From positions 1-10,885 of the forward strand of contig CALABZ010000119.1 of NCBI GenBank assembly GCA_937888615.1: a stretch of DNA of 10,885 nt, written 5' to 3'. Shown in pieces: positions 1-6,382 of this stretch. Origin of the DNA: an uncultured Lentisphaeria bacterium (lineage in GTDB: Bacteria; Verrucomicrobiota; Lentisphaeria; Victivallales; Victivallaceae). A model generated the notes under the pieces. The model had not been told where the DNA came from, ran no database searches, and saw only the letters and a program-made list of their open reading frames with translations. A program made the position numbers and the translations under genes. How positions within the stretch are numbered: position 1 is the stretch's first letter; each line of letters opens with the position of its first letter.

Positions 1-35
1 CCGAACGAAAATCTGAATTCTCCTGTCATCGTCAT
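1..35 (-). CDS. Start of a third gene of the aminotransferase/isomerase operon (partial, cut by window edge)
   Basis: One base after the isomerase stop codon there is an ATG (bases 35-33), preceded by a good GGGAG ribosome binding site about seven bases upstream, inside the end of the isomerase gene. The frame stays open to the window edge and reads MTMTGEFRFSF. A second in-frame ATG two codons later is an alternative start. The spacing and binding site argue for a translationally coupled third gene. Too little is visible to name it. The RFSF stretch faintly recalls the N-terminus of xylose-isomerase-type TIM-barrel proteins (RFTFG in actinobacterial XylA), but that is only a guess. Confidence 0.5.
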   Translation of the reverse strand, partial: MTMTGEFRFSF

Positions 36-36
36 C

Positions 37-816
37 TTATGCTCCCTGTTTTAAACCGAAATATTCAGCGGTCGCCCGCAGCGATTCCTCCGAAGGCAGC
101 AATGGAAAGTATTCCAATCCAATGTACCCCTGATAACCGCATTTTTCAATCTCTTTCAACAAAAACGGATAATTGGTTTCGCCATTGTGGGGTTCGTGCC
201 GTCCCGGCACCCCTGCCACGTGAAAATGCCCGATCCAATCGATGTTTTCGCGCAGGAACGCGGTCTGGTTGCCGGTCATGATCGTCATATGGTAGATATC
301 ATAGAGCACCTTGACGTTATCGCATCCGGTTTCCTTGGCCACGGCCACCGCGTCCGCCGGGGACCAGAGCATATAGCCCGCATGGTCGACTTCGGTGTTC
401 AACGGTTCCAGATTCAGTTGAAAACCGCGATCACGGACGAGATTTCCGGCCTGCGTCATAGCCTCAACCAACGCTTTGCGCTGTTCCTGATAGCTCAATC
501 CGCCCACCTGCTGGCCGGCGGTGACGATCCCCTGGCGGCACCCCGCGCCGAGCGCATTGTCGGCCATGCGGTCGATGTGTTCAAGGAATGCTTTGCGGTT
601 TTTCGGATTGATCGGGGCCACTTCGGCCTCGGTGGCGAAATTCATCACGATACTGATCAACTGAACGCCGCTGCCGTTCATCCGCTTGAGTTCCGCTGCG
701 TCGGCTCCCCGCCAGGTTTCGACATAGCGGAAGCCGCAGGCGGCGATGGACTCCAGCCGTTTTTCCCACGGCTGGTCCTTGAAGAAAAGGTCAATGAGAG
801 GGTTTACTTTAAGCAT
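37..816 (-). CDS. Hydroxypyruvate isomerase-like sugar-phosphate isomerase/epimerase (TIM barrel)
   Basis: This 259-residue cytoplasmic protein belongs to the AP-endonuclease-2/xylose-isomerase-like TIM-barrel superfamily and is closest to the hydroxypyruvate isomerase (Hyi) group, which interconverts hydroxypyruvate and tartronate semialdehyde. The length is normal for Hyi. Visible metal and substrate ligands are Glu137 in NLEPLN, Asp173 and His176 in LYDIYH, His197/His199 in GHFHVAGVPGRHE, and Glu235 in GLEYFP; these match the two-glutamate, Asp/His metal site of the family. The start overlaps the end of the upstream aminotransferase by 13 bp and has an AAGGA ribosome binding site eight bases before ATG, so the two are probably co-translated. 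Family assignment is firm. The true substrate is not: many such proteins act on other ketoses, inosose derivatives or tagatose/psicose-type sugars, and the aminotransferase partner suggests an amino-sugar or cyclitol route rather than glyoxylate metabolism. Confidence 0.85.
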   Translation of the reverse strand: MLKVNPLIDLFFKDQPWEKRLESIAACGFRYVETWRGADAAELKRMNGSGVQLISIVMNFATEAEVAPINPKNRKAFLEHIDRMADNALGAGCRQGIVTAGQQVGGLSYQEQRKALVEAMTQAGNLVRDRGFQLNLEPLNTEVDHAGYMLWSPADAVAVAKETGCDNVKVLYDIYHMTIMTGNQTAFLRENIDWIGHFHVAGVPGRHEPHNGETNYPFLLKEIEKCGYQGYIGLEYFPLLPSEESLRATAEYFGLKQGA

Positions 817-2072
817 TTGGCAAGTCCTTCGTTAATGCGTTCGGCAACCTTGGCGATATCCTCGTCGCTCATATTGGGAGAGACGGCGATAATGCCCACG
901 CGCATCATGATGGCGCGGCTCACCGGCCAGGAATCCTTGTTGTACTGCGGCACGTCTTTGGCGAACGGGCATTTGAACGGGCACCCCTCGGCGGTGGCGG
1001 ATTTGCGCTCGGTGATGTGCTCCCAGTTCCAGGCCATGTGCCAGTCGCGAACGCCCTTCGTGGCGTTGGCCGCGTTGCCGCCGACCACACCGGCGGTCTG
1101 GGCCGCCACCGCCATATCCTGCGTGTCAAAAAGCATTGCCAGATTATAACCGCACATTCCTTCCGGATCGTTCGGCGTCACCCATTTCACGCCCTTCGGC
1201 AGCGAAATCAGCGACTGGAGCTTGTGGTAGGCGTAACGGGTCCGGGCGTTTACCCAGTCAAGTTTCCGGAGCTGGGCCAAAGCCACCGCGGCGGAGAGTT
1301 CGCTCATACGATAGTTTTCACCGCAGAAAAGCTCGCCTTCCATGCGTTCTTTGCCGTAACGGTCCGGGCGCCAGCAGGCGGCGGTATCGTGATAGCTCTG
1401 AGCCCGCATGTATTGGAAGTCGTCTTTACAGGTGAGGATGCCGCCTTCGCCGGCGCCAATCACTTTATAAGCGTCGAGGCTGACGCAGCCGAAATCGCCC
1501 CACGTGCCGAGGTATTTACCCTTGTAGGTGCCGCCGCAGGCCTGGGCGGTGTCTTCGATCACGGCCAGGTGGTGCCGGGCGGCGATTTCGCAGATGCGGT
1601 CCATTTCGCAGGGGAAACCGAGCATATGGACGGGGATGATCGCCTTGGTCCGGGGAGTGATGAGTTTTTCGATGGAGTCGGGATCGATCATCAGCGATTC
1701 ATTGATGTCGGCGATAACCGGAATGGCTTTGGCCACCACCACCGCCGAGGCGGACGCGAAAAATGTATAAGCCGGTACAATCACTTCATCGCCGGGGCCG
1801 ACTCCAGCCGCCACCAGCGCCGCGATCAACGCGCTGGTCCCGGAGTTCACCGCCAGCACATGTTTGACACCGACATGCGCGGCGAAGAGCCGTTCGAACT
1901 CCTGCACCTTGCTGCGATCGTTGTAGTAGCGGAAAAATACACCGGCGTCGGGCGGCGTCGGTTCGTCGGCCAGGACGGCGCGGATTTTGGCCGCTCCGGA
2001 CTCCGACACATTAAAGACATCGATGAGTTCCATCAATTCTTCGGTTCCATATTTGCGGTAGTTCTTCGTCAT
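804..2072 (-). CDS. DegT/DnrJ/EryC1/StrS-family PLP aminotransferase
   Basis: This 422-residue fold-type I PLP enzyme probably moves an amino group, usually from Glu or Gln, onto a keto-sugar or keto-cyclitol. The family signatures are in order: NSGTSAL at 76-82 (phosphate cup), VPAYTFFAS at 99-107, IEDTAQACGG at 172-181 with Asp174 contacting the pyridine nitrogen, and SLDAYKVIGAGEGG at 198-211 with Lys203 as the Schiff-base lysine. The AGEGG ending resembles the AHBA-synthase and scyllo-inosose aminotransferase branch more than the nucleotide-sugar branch. A Cys pair in EGCPFKCPF (362-370) lies in a C-terminal segment I do not recognise from standard members. The ATG is preceded by GAAGGAA about seven bases upstream. 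It is the first gene of an operon with the isomerase and lies divergent to the AraC regulator, which probably controls it. The family call is secure; the substrate is not known. Confidence 0.88.
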   Translation of the reverse strand: MTKNYRKYGTEELMELIDVFNVSESGAAKIRAVLADEPTPPDAGVFFRYYNDRSKVQEFERLFAAHVGVKHVLAVNSGTSALIAALVAAGVGPGDEVIVPAYTFFASASAVVVAKAIPVIADINESLMIDPDSIEKLITPRTKAIIPVHMLGFPCEMDRICEIAARHHLAVIEDTAQACGGTYKGKYLGTWGDFGCVSLDAYKVIGAGEGGILTCKDDFQYMRAQSYHDTAACWRPDRYGKERMEGELFCGENYRMSELSAAVALAQLRKLDWVNARTRYAYHKLQSLISLPKGVKWVTPNDPEGMCGYNLAMLFDTQDMAVAAQTAGVVGGNAANATKGVRDWHMAWNWEHITERKSATAEGCPFKCPFAKDVPQYNKDSWPVSRAIMMRVGIIAVSPNMSDEDIAKVAERINEGLAKCLK

Positions 2073-2113
2073 GTTCTGTTCCTTCTGTTTGCGGTTTCAG
2101 TTGTGTAGTAATA

Positions 2114-2141
2114 ATTATACAGGGTTTCAGGGCTGCCGCAA
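2114..2141 (-). promoter_or_regulatory. Putative sigma-70 promoter of the aminotransferase operon
   Basis: On the minus strand a perfect TATAAT (bases 2119-2114) lies 16 bases downstream of TTGCGG (2141-2136), which matches only the first half of the -35 consensus. It sits about 40 bases upstream of the aminotransferase ATG. The weak -35 fits a promoter needing an activator such as the divergent AraC protein. The call rests on consensus matching only. Confidence 0.45.
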
Positions 2142-2147
2142 CGGATT

Positions 2148-2176
2148 TTGCATGGAACATCAATGGATTATATATG
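2148..2176 (+). promoter_or_regulatory. Putative promoter of the araC-type gene
   Basis: TTGCAT (2148-2153) and TATATG (2171-2176) are separated by 17 bases on the plus strand, about 80 bases before the ATG. Both hexamers are imperfect. The -10 overlaps the ATGGA repeat array, which would allow autoregulation if those repeats are the operator. Confidence 0.3.
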
Positions 2177-2178
2177 GA
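2152..2178 (+). repeat. Three ATGGA direct repeats at 11-bp spacing (candidate AraC operator)
   Basis: ATGGA occurs at 2152-2156, 2163-2167 and 2174-2178, each start exactly 11 bases from the last, so all copies lie on nearly the same face of the helix. They lie between two divergent genes, one of which encodes an AraC-family regulator. AraC-family proteins bind through two HTH motifs that read adjacent major grooves, often at directly repeated sites. The repeat is short, so chance cannot be excluded. Confidence 0.4.
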
Positions 2179-2253
2179 CAAAACGAAGATTGATACTTGA
2201 AAAGGCTCCATCACCCATTTATATTACAGGTAAAGCGAAGGGAAAAACAGGCA

Positions 2254-3096
2254 ATGTCGACCCAACTTCTGGAAAAATGGCTGGAGCACCTGACCGATTA
2301 CGGAATCCGGTTTTTCGATCCGCAGACCGTTTTGAAACCGGACCTGCGACAGTCGGAGTGCCGCGATCCGTATTATGCGCCGCAGGAACATAACCATATC
2401 GAAATGATCATGCTGGTGTCCGGGGAACTGGGGTTGCATGTGAACGGCAACTGGGTTCGCCACCACAATGGTCAACCGGTGGTATTTCTACGAGGAACGT
2501 GGCATTCGGAGCATTACCTGCCGGAACGCCGCCCGTATTCGCTGTTTTGGCTCACCTCAATGCCCAGTGCGCTGACTTTTCACCACACCACTTACAGCGC
2601 GAAAAAAGGCTATGGACAATCGGCAGTACGATTATCGATTTCGTCGCCATTCGTCGGTAAACTGTGGGACTGCGGGCGCGTCGACCCGCCGGACCGTCCG
2701 CGCTTCCTGTACCTGCTGATGCAGTGCCTCGACTACAGTTTGAAAAACGACAACCTCTCCACCGATGACTATCATGTCAGTGTGCTGGAGCAGGTCAAGG
2801 AATACATCGACGAGTATTATGCGGAAAAAATCACGCTGGAGGATCTCGCCGCCATGGCGCATTACTCCACCGGCCACCTCAACGCGCTTTTCACCCGGCT
2901 GTACGGCGTATCGATCTACCAGTACCTGAGCCGAATCCGCATCGAAGCCGCCGCCCGGCTGCTGGACGCGGGCAACATGCTGATTAAAGACGCGGCCGCC
3001 GCCGTCGGCTTCGAGGACCAGCTTTATTTCAGCCGTTACTTCAAGAAGATGACGGGACGGACGCCGCAGGAATACGCCCGCCGGGAACGTGACTGA
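2254..3096 (+). CDS. AraC-family transcriptional regulator with cupin sensor domain
   Basis: A 280-residue regulator. Residues about 35-100 form an AraC-type cupin ligand domain with the typical EHNHIEMIMLVSGELGLHV stretch (45-63). Residues about 178-277 form the double helix-turn-helix domain: first HTH around ITLEDLAAMAHYSTGHLNALF, second around IKDAAAAVGFEDQLYFSRYF, then the family ending KKMTGRTPQEYARR. An upstream in-frame TTG at 2197 would add 19 residues; I chose ATG 2254 because GAAGGGA lies ten bases before it and the extension looks unstructured. It is divergent from the aminotransferase/isomerase operon, with 181 bases between the start codons, and is probably its local activator responding to a sugar-like ligand. 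It ends two bases from the convergent 98-aa gene, so no separate terminator fits between them. Confidence 0.9.
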   Translation: MSTQLLEKWLEHLTDYGIRFFDPQTVLKPDLRQSECRDPYYAPQEHNHIEMIMLVSGELGLHVNGNWVRHHNGQPVVFLRGTWHSEHYLPERRPYSLFWLTSMPSALTFHHTTYSAKKGYGQSAVRLSISSPFVGKLWDCGRVDPPDRPRFLYLLMQCLDYSLKNDNLSTDDYHVSVLEQVKEYIDEYYAEKITLEDLAAMAHYSTGHLNALFTRLYGVSIYQYLSRIRIEAAARLLDAGNMLIKDAAAAVGFEDQLYFSRYFKKMTGRTPQEYARRERD

Positions 3097-3098
3097 AC

Positions 3099-3395
3099 TC
3101 AGACTGTCCAGTCGTCGTCGCACCATTGCGAATCGTCTTCGCTGTCGGCGGGGGGTTCGTCTTTCTGCGTTTTGGCGGTCCAGCGTTTCGGCATCCGGTT
3201 GGTCAGCCAGAAAATCAGGGCACGGTAGTCCGGGCGCAGAAATTTGGTTGTTCTTTTGCGCTTCACCTGCTTGACGGCGCCGGTCTCCGGGTCCAGGATT
3301 TCTTCGAGGTGGATTTCCTCGACCGGTCCGCCGGTACCCAGCCGCCGCAGCGCGGCTTCCATTTCATCATGTATGGCATGATCGTTTTTTTCCAA
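3099..3395 (-). CDS. Small protein resembling the C-terminal part of phage terminase small-subunit-like proteins
   Basis: A 98-residue protein of unknown role. The TTG start is supported by a near-perfect GGAGGT six bases upstream; the next in-frame ATG is at codon 12 and lacks such a site. The core (about 36-75) runs DPETG, a basic stretch KQVKRKRTTKF, then LRPDYRALIFWLTNRMPKRW. The pattern P-D-x-x-A-hydrophobic-x-F-W-L-x-N-R-x-P-x-x-W is one I associate with the C-terminal region of phage terminase small-subunit-like DNA-binding proteins, but here the N-terminal HTH usually expected is absent. The C-terminus is strongly acidic (SEDDSQWCDDDW). No phage genes surround it. It is last in the minus-strand run, 47 bases after the radical SAM gene, and converges on araC. 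It could be a remnant or a domesticated small DNA-binding protein. Confidence 0.6.
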   Translation of the reverse strand: MEKNDHAIHDEMEAALRRLGTGGPVEEIHLEEILDPETGAVKQVKRKRTTKFLRPDYRALIFWLTNRMPKRWTAKTQKDEPPADSEDDSQWCDDDWTV

Positions 3396-3442
3396 GTTTC
3401 ACCTCCGATTGATTTCGGTAAAACCAGAGAAATCGTCAACTC

Positions 3443-4315
3443 CTACAGTGAAAACGGCCGGGGCCCCGGTGAACGGCGATCCAGCACGCCGGAACGCAGC
3501 AGAACATCCAGTCCGGCCAGCAATGCTGTTTTATCGGCGGGAAAACGCCCCGCCAGCGGGGCCGGATTGGAGGTGTGATTGGCCCGGAACACCGTCCGTT
3601 CCAGCTCGAATCCGGCGATCATATGGCGGAGTTCCTCTACCGCCCCGTATTCGGTCAATTCCTCGAAACCGTCGAACATCCGGGTATTCGGCACCGGGAT
3701 GAATCGCAATGCCGACAACAGCCGCGGCTGCATCCGGTTCAACACCTCAATCGTGCCCCGGATATGTGCCTCCGAATATGTCCTGCCGCCAAGTCCGAGC
3801 AGGATCATCACCGAACATTTGAAGCCGCAGGCCTGCGCCCGACGGACCGCTTCGGTCATGACGGCAGCGGATTCCGGTTTGTTTACCAGCTTCAGAAGCT
3901 CCTCGCTGCCGCTCTCCATGCCGAGGTACAGGGTGTTCAGTTTCAGCTTGCGCAATTCCAGCAATTCATCCTGCGACCGGGCAAGGATCGAACCGCCATT
4001 GGCATACACGTTCACCCGGGCCAGTGACGGATAATGCGCGTTCAGCGCGGCCAGGTATGTGCGAAGACGGGCGAACGGCAACGCCATCACGTCGCCGTCC
4101 GCCAGAAAGATACGCGATTCGGAGCGGAACGCCGGGGCGACCGCCGCGAATTCGTTCAAGACATCTTCCTCGTCACGTTCGCGGTAACGCACCCCTTTGT
4201 ACATGCCGCAGAAACGGCAACTGTTGTGCGGACAGCCGTAGGCGACCTGAAAGATCAGGCTGTCCGCCTCCGCCGGGGGACGAAAAACCGGTTCGACATA
4301 ACGCGGATATGTCAT
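3443..4315 (-). CDS. Radical SAM protein with CX4CX2C cluster motif
   Basis: A 290-residue radical SAM enzyme of the COG1032/Elp3-like type. The [4Fe-4S] cluster motif is GCPHNSCRFCGMY with Cys28, Cys33 and Cys36, a CX4CX2C spacing rather than the classical CX3CX2C. Proteins with the C-x-x-N-x-C-x-F-C-x-M-Y form are a known but uncharacterised subfamily. Other barrel motifs are IFLADGDVMALP (69-80), NVYANGGSILA (101-111), LYLGMESGSEELL (134-146, the SAM-ribose-contacting GMESGS) and MILLGLGG (169-176). There is no extra C-terminal cluster domain. The ATG lies three bases after the hydrolase stop with no clear ribosome binding site, which suggests translational coupling. Substrate and product are unknown; the neighbours do not identify a pathway. 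The last residues are coded over a 12-bp perfect GC palindrome at 3458-3469. Confidence 0.82.
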   Translation of the reverse strand: MTYPRYVEPVFRPPAEADSLIFQVAYGCPHNSCRFCGMYKGVRYRERDEEDVLNEFAAVAPAFRSESRIFLADGDVMALPFARLRTYLAALNAHYPSLARVNVYANGGSILARSQDELLELRKLKLNTLYLGMESGSEELLKLVNKPESAAVMTEAVRRAQACGFKCSVMILLGLGGRTYSEAHIRGTIEVLNRMQPRLLSALRFIPVPNTRMFDGFEELTEYGAVEELRHMIAGFELERTVFRANHTSNPAPLAGRFPADKTALLAGLDVLLRSGVLDRRSPGPRPFSL

Positions 4316-4318
4316 TAC

Positions 4319-4969
4319 TTATTTACCGGTACGCGCCAGAGCTTCCAACCAGGCGTCGGCGATCAACTGGTGTCCGGCGGGCAGCGGATGCACGCCGTCG
4401 GCCAACCAATGTTCGGGGGGCGCGACCTTTACGGCTTCGTCAAAAATGCTCTGGGTGGGGATGAATTCCGTGTCAAATTCGGCGACAATTTTGCGTACCA
4501 CCGCCTGGCGTTCCCGCACCTCGGCCAGCCACGATTCGGCCACCGCGCCGAAACAGAGGACAAAGGGTTCCAGCAGGATGATTTTCGTATCCGGGAGTTC
4601 GCGGCGGGTCCAATCCATGAGCATACGGTAAAACTGTTCGTAACGCGGCACTTCCACGCCGTTGTTGTTGCCGAACTCATGCCAGGTGTCGTTGACGCCG
4701 ATCAGGATGCTGAGAACATCCGGTTTCAGGTTCAGCGCATCGGCCTTCCAGCGTGCATACAGGTCCACGATCCGGTTGCCGCTGATCCCGCGGTTGTAGA
4801 AGTTCCAATCATCCGCGGGACGGTCGCACAGGAGCCGCGCCGCCACCAGCGTCGGATAACCGGCGCCAAGCCCGGTGCCGCATTGCGGCCTCGTTTCTTC
4901 CCGGGAACGCCCGGCGTCCGTGATTGAGTCACCCTGGAATACAATGGTACATTTTTTCGATTCAGACAT
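4319..4969 (-). CDS. SGNH/GDSL-family hydrolase (esterase)
   Basis: A 216-residue SGNH hydrolase, probably a carbohydrate or lipid esterase. The four blocks are complete: FQGDSITD with nucleophile Ser15 (block I), NRGISGNRI with Gly61/Gly64 (block II), IGVNDTW with Asn93 (block III), and DGVHP with Asp191 and His194 (block V), giving a full Ser-Asp-His triad and oxyanion hole. No signal peptide is visible, so it should act in the cytoplasm. The architecture resembles small acetylesterases that deacetylate sugars or acyl-carrying molecules. GGAG lies about seven bases before ATG. It follows the purine permease by 35 bases and is directly coupled to the radical SAM gene. The substrate cannot be told from the sequence. 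Confidence 0.88.
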   Translation of the reverse strand: MSESKKCTIVFQGDSITDAGRSREETRPQCGTGLGAGYPTLVAARLLCDRPADDWNFYNRGISGNRIVDLYARWKADALNLKPDVLSILIGVNDTWHEFGNNNGVEVPRYEQFYRMLMDWTRRELPDTKIILLEPFVLCFGAVAESWLAEVRERQAVVRKIVAEFDTEFIPTQSIFDEAVKVAPPEHWLADGVHPLPAGHQLIADAWLEALARTGK

Positions 4970-5004
4970 TTTCTACTCCATAATCCTTTCGGTTTCAGTG
5001 GAAA

Positions 5005-6369
5005 TTATACGATTCTGAACAGCAGGTACAGGAGCAGCAGTATCCCCAGCACATAACTGAAAATACCGATACTGCGCCCTTTGCCGCCGAGCAGTTTGAT
5101 AAACGGATAAACGCCAAGCCCCAGCGCAATGCCCCCGGCAATGCTGTTGCTGAGCGGAATACTGGCGATGATCAAAAAAGCGGGAATAGCCTCGCTGGCA
5201 TCGCTCCAATCGATATCCAGGCAGCTCCGCAGCATCAGAGCACCCACCATCACCAGCGCCGCCGATGTGGTCGGTCCATAAGACGCCACTCCCAGAATCA
5301 GCGGATAAAACAACAACGAAAGTATGAAACAGATTCCGACCACCACCGCGGTCAGCCCGGTACGCCCGCCGGCCTCAATGCCCGCGGCGCTTTCGACATA
5401 CGACGTGACCGTGCTGTGGCCGCCCAGCGAACCGGCGACCGTGGCGATGGAGTCCGCCGCAAAAACCCGCCCTCCGCGTTCGATCCGGCCATTTTTGATC
5501 AATCCGGTACGCGCACTTACCCCGATGATCGTCCCCATTGTGTCAAACAGATCCATAAACACACAAATCAGCACCAGCGGCAACAGTTTCACCGCATATT
5601 CAAGCACCGAGCCGACATCGGCACGGAACATGACCGGCAACGGATTGGCCGGAATCCCGATAATGCCCTTGTATTCAATCTGACCAAGCAAAATCGCGGT
5701 CAACGCACTGCCGCCGATACCGGCCAGGAGCGCACCTTTCCAACCCCGTACCTGAAACATCGCAGAAATCAGCAGCCCCACCGCGAACACAATCACCGCC
5801 GGGTCCGAAAACGACTCCCCCAGCGCCAACTGATCCCCTTTGATCTGGATGATGTGCCCGCTGCGCAGTCCCAGCATGCCGATAAAAAGCCCCAGACCGG
5901 CGGCAATCGCGCTCTTCTGCGAATCGCTGACCGTATAAATCAGGGCACTGCGGAAACGGGTCAAGCTGATTACCAGAAAAATGACCCCCGAAACCAATAT
6001 CACCCCAAGTGCCGCCTGCCATCCTGCCGGATGCCCCACGGCCACCCCCAGCGCCACCGCACAAGCGGGAATGATGCTGAAAACAAAGAAGAAGTTGGAC
6101 CCCATCCCCGGCGCCAGCCCCACCGGATAATTCGCCAGCAGCCCCATCAGGAGTGTGCCGAACGCCGAAACCAGGCAAGTCGTGGTGAGCAAGGCATCCA
6201 TCGGCATCCCGGTCGCCGTCATGCCGGGCAGACTGCCGGAAAGCAACGCCGGCTGCATACAGATGATATAGGCCATGGCCGCGAAAGTGGAAAGCCCCGC
6301 CACCACCTCCGTGCGCAGACTGCTCCCAGCGGCCGTAAACTGAAAGAACCGGTCAAGATAACGTACCAT
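5005..6369 (-). CDS. NCS2-family purine permease, AzgA/PbuG type (guanine/hypoxanthine/adenine)
   Basis: A 454-residue inner-membrane transporter, the usual length for AzgA-type nucleobase permeases, which import adenine, guanine or hypoxanthine by proton symport. Features: the N-terminal EVVAGLSTFAAMAYII (21-36), YPVGLAPGMGSNFFF (81-95, the first re-entrant TM3 motif), FMDLFDTMGTIIGV (271-284) and TSYVESAAGIEAGGRTGLTA (322-341, the TM10-side substrate motif). Hydrophobic segments throughout fit 12-14 membrane spans. An AAGGGA ribosome binding site lies about six bases before ATG. It begins 13 bases after the oleB stop, in the place where oleC is usually found. Which purine it carries cannot be read reliably. 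There is no obvious metabolic link to oleAB, so co-transcription may simply be convenience. Confidence 0.9.
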   Translation of the reverse strand: MVRYLDRFFQFTAAGSSLRTEVVAGLSTFAAMAYIICMQPALLSGSLPGMTATGMPMDALLTTTCLVSAFGTLLMGLLANYPVGLAPGMGSNFFFVFSIIPACAVALGVAVGHPAGWQAALGVILVSGVIFLVISLTRFRSALIYTVSDSQKSAIAAGLGLFIGMLGLRSGHIIQIKGDQLALGESFSDPAVIVFAVGLLISAMFQVRGWKGALLAGIGGSALTAILLGQIEYKGIIGIPANPLPVMFRADVGSVLEYAVKLLPLVLICVFMDLFDTMGTIIGVSARTGLIKNGRIERGGRVFAADSIATVAGSLGGHSTVTSYVESAAGIEAGGRTGLTAVVVGICFILSLLFYPLILGVASYGPTTSAALVMVGALMLRSCLDIDWSDASEAIPAFLIIASIPLSNSIAGGIALGLGVYPFIKLLGGKGRSIGIFSYVLGILLLLYLLFRIV

Positions 6370-6382
6370 AAAAATCCCTTGC

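Noticed and set aside
187..1149. Long plus-strand open frame opposite the isomerase and aminotransferase
   Set aside because: It is antisense to two genes with complete family motifs, has no recognisable domain or ribosome binding site, and is explained by GC-rich codon bias.
1017..2108. 363-codon plus-strand open frame opposite the aminotransferase
   Set aside because: It is a shadow of the DegT-family gene; its composition (many His, Gly, Arg and Val) is that of antisense translation.
3458..3469. Perfect 12-bp GC palindrome at the end of the radical SAM gene, considered as a terminator
   Set aside because: There is no loop and no T-run after it on either strand, and it lies inside codons. 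It is more likely chance in GC-rich DNA.
4319..6369. Search for oleC or oleD just downstream of oleB
   Set aside because: The two genes there are an NCS2 permease and an SGNH hydrolase; neither has AMP-ligase or short-chain dehydrogenase motifs.
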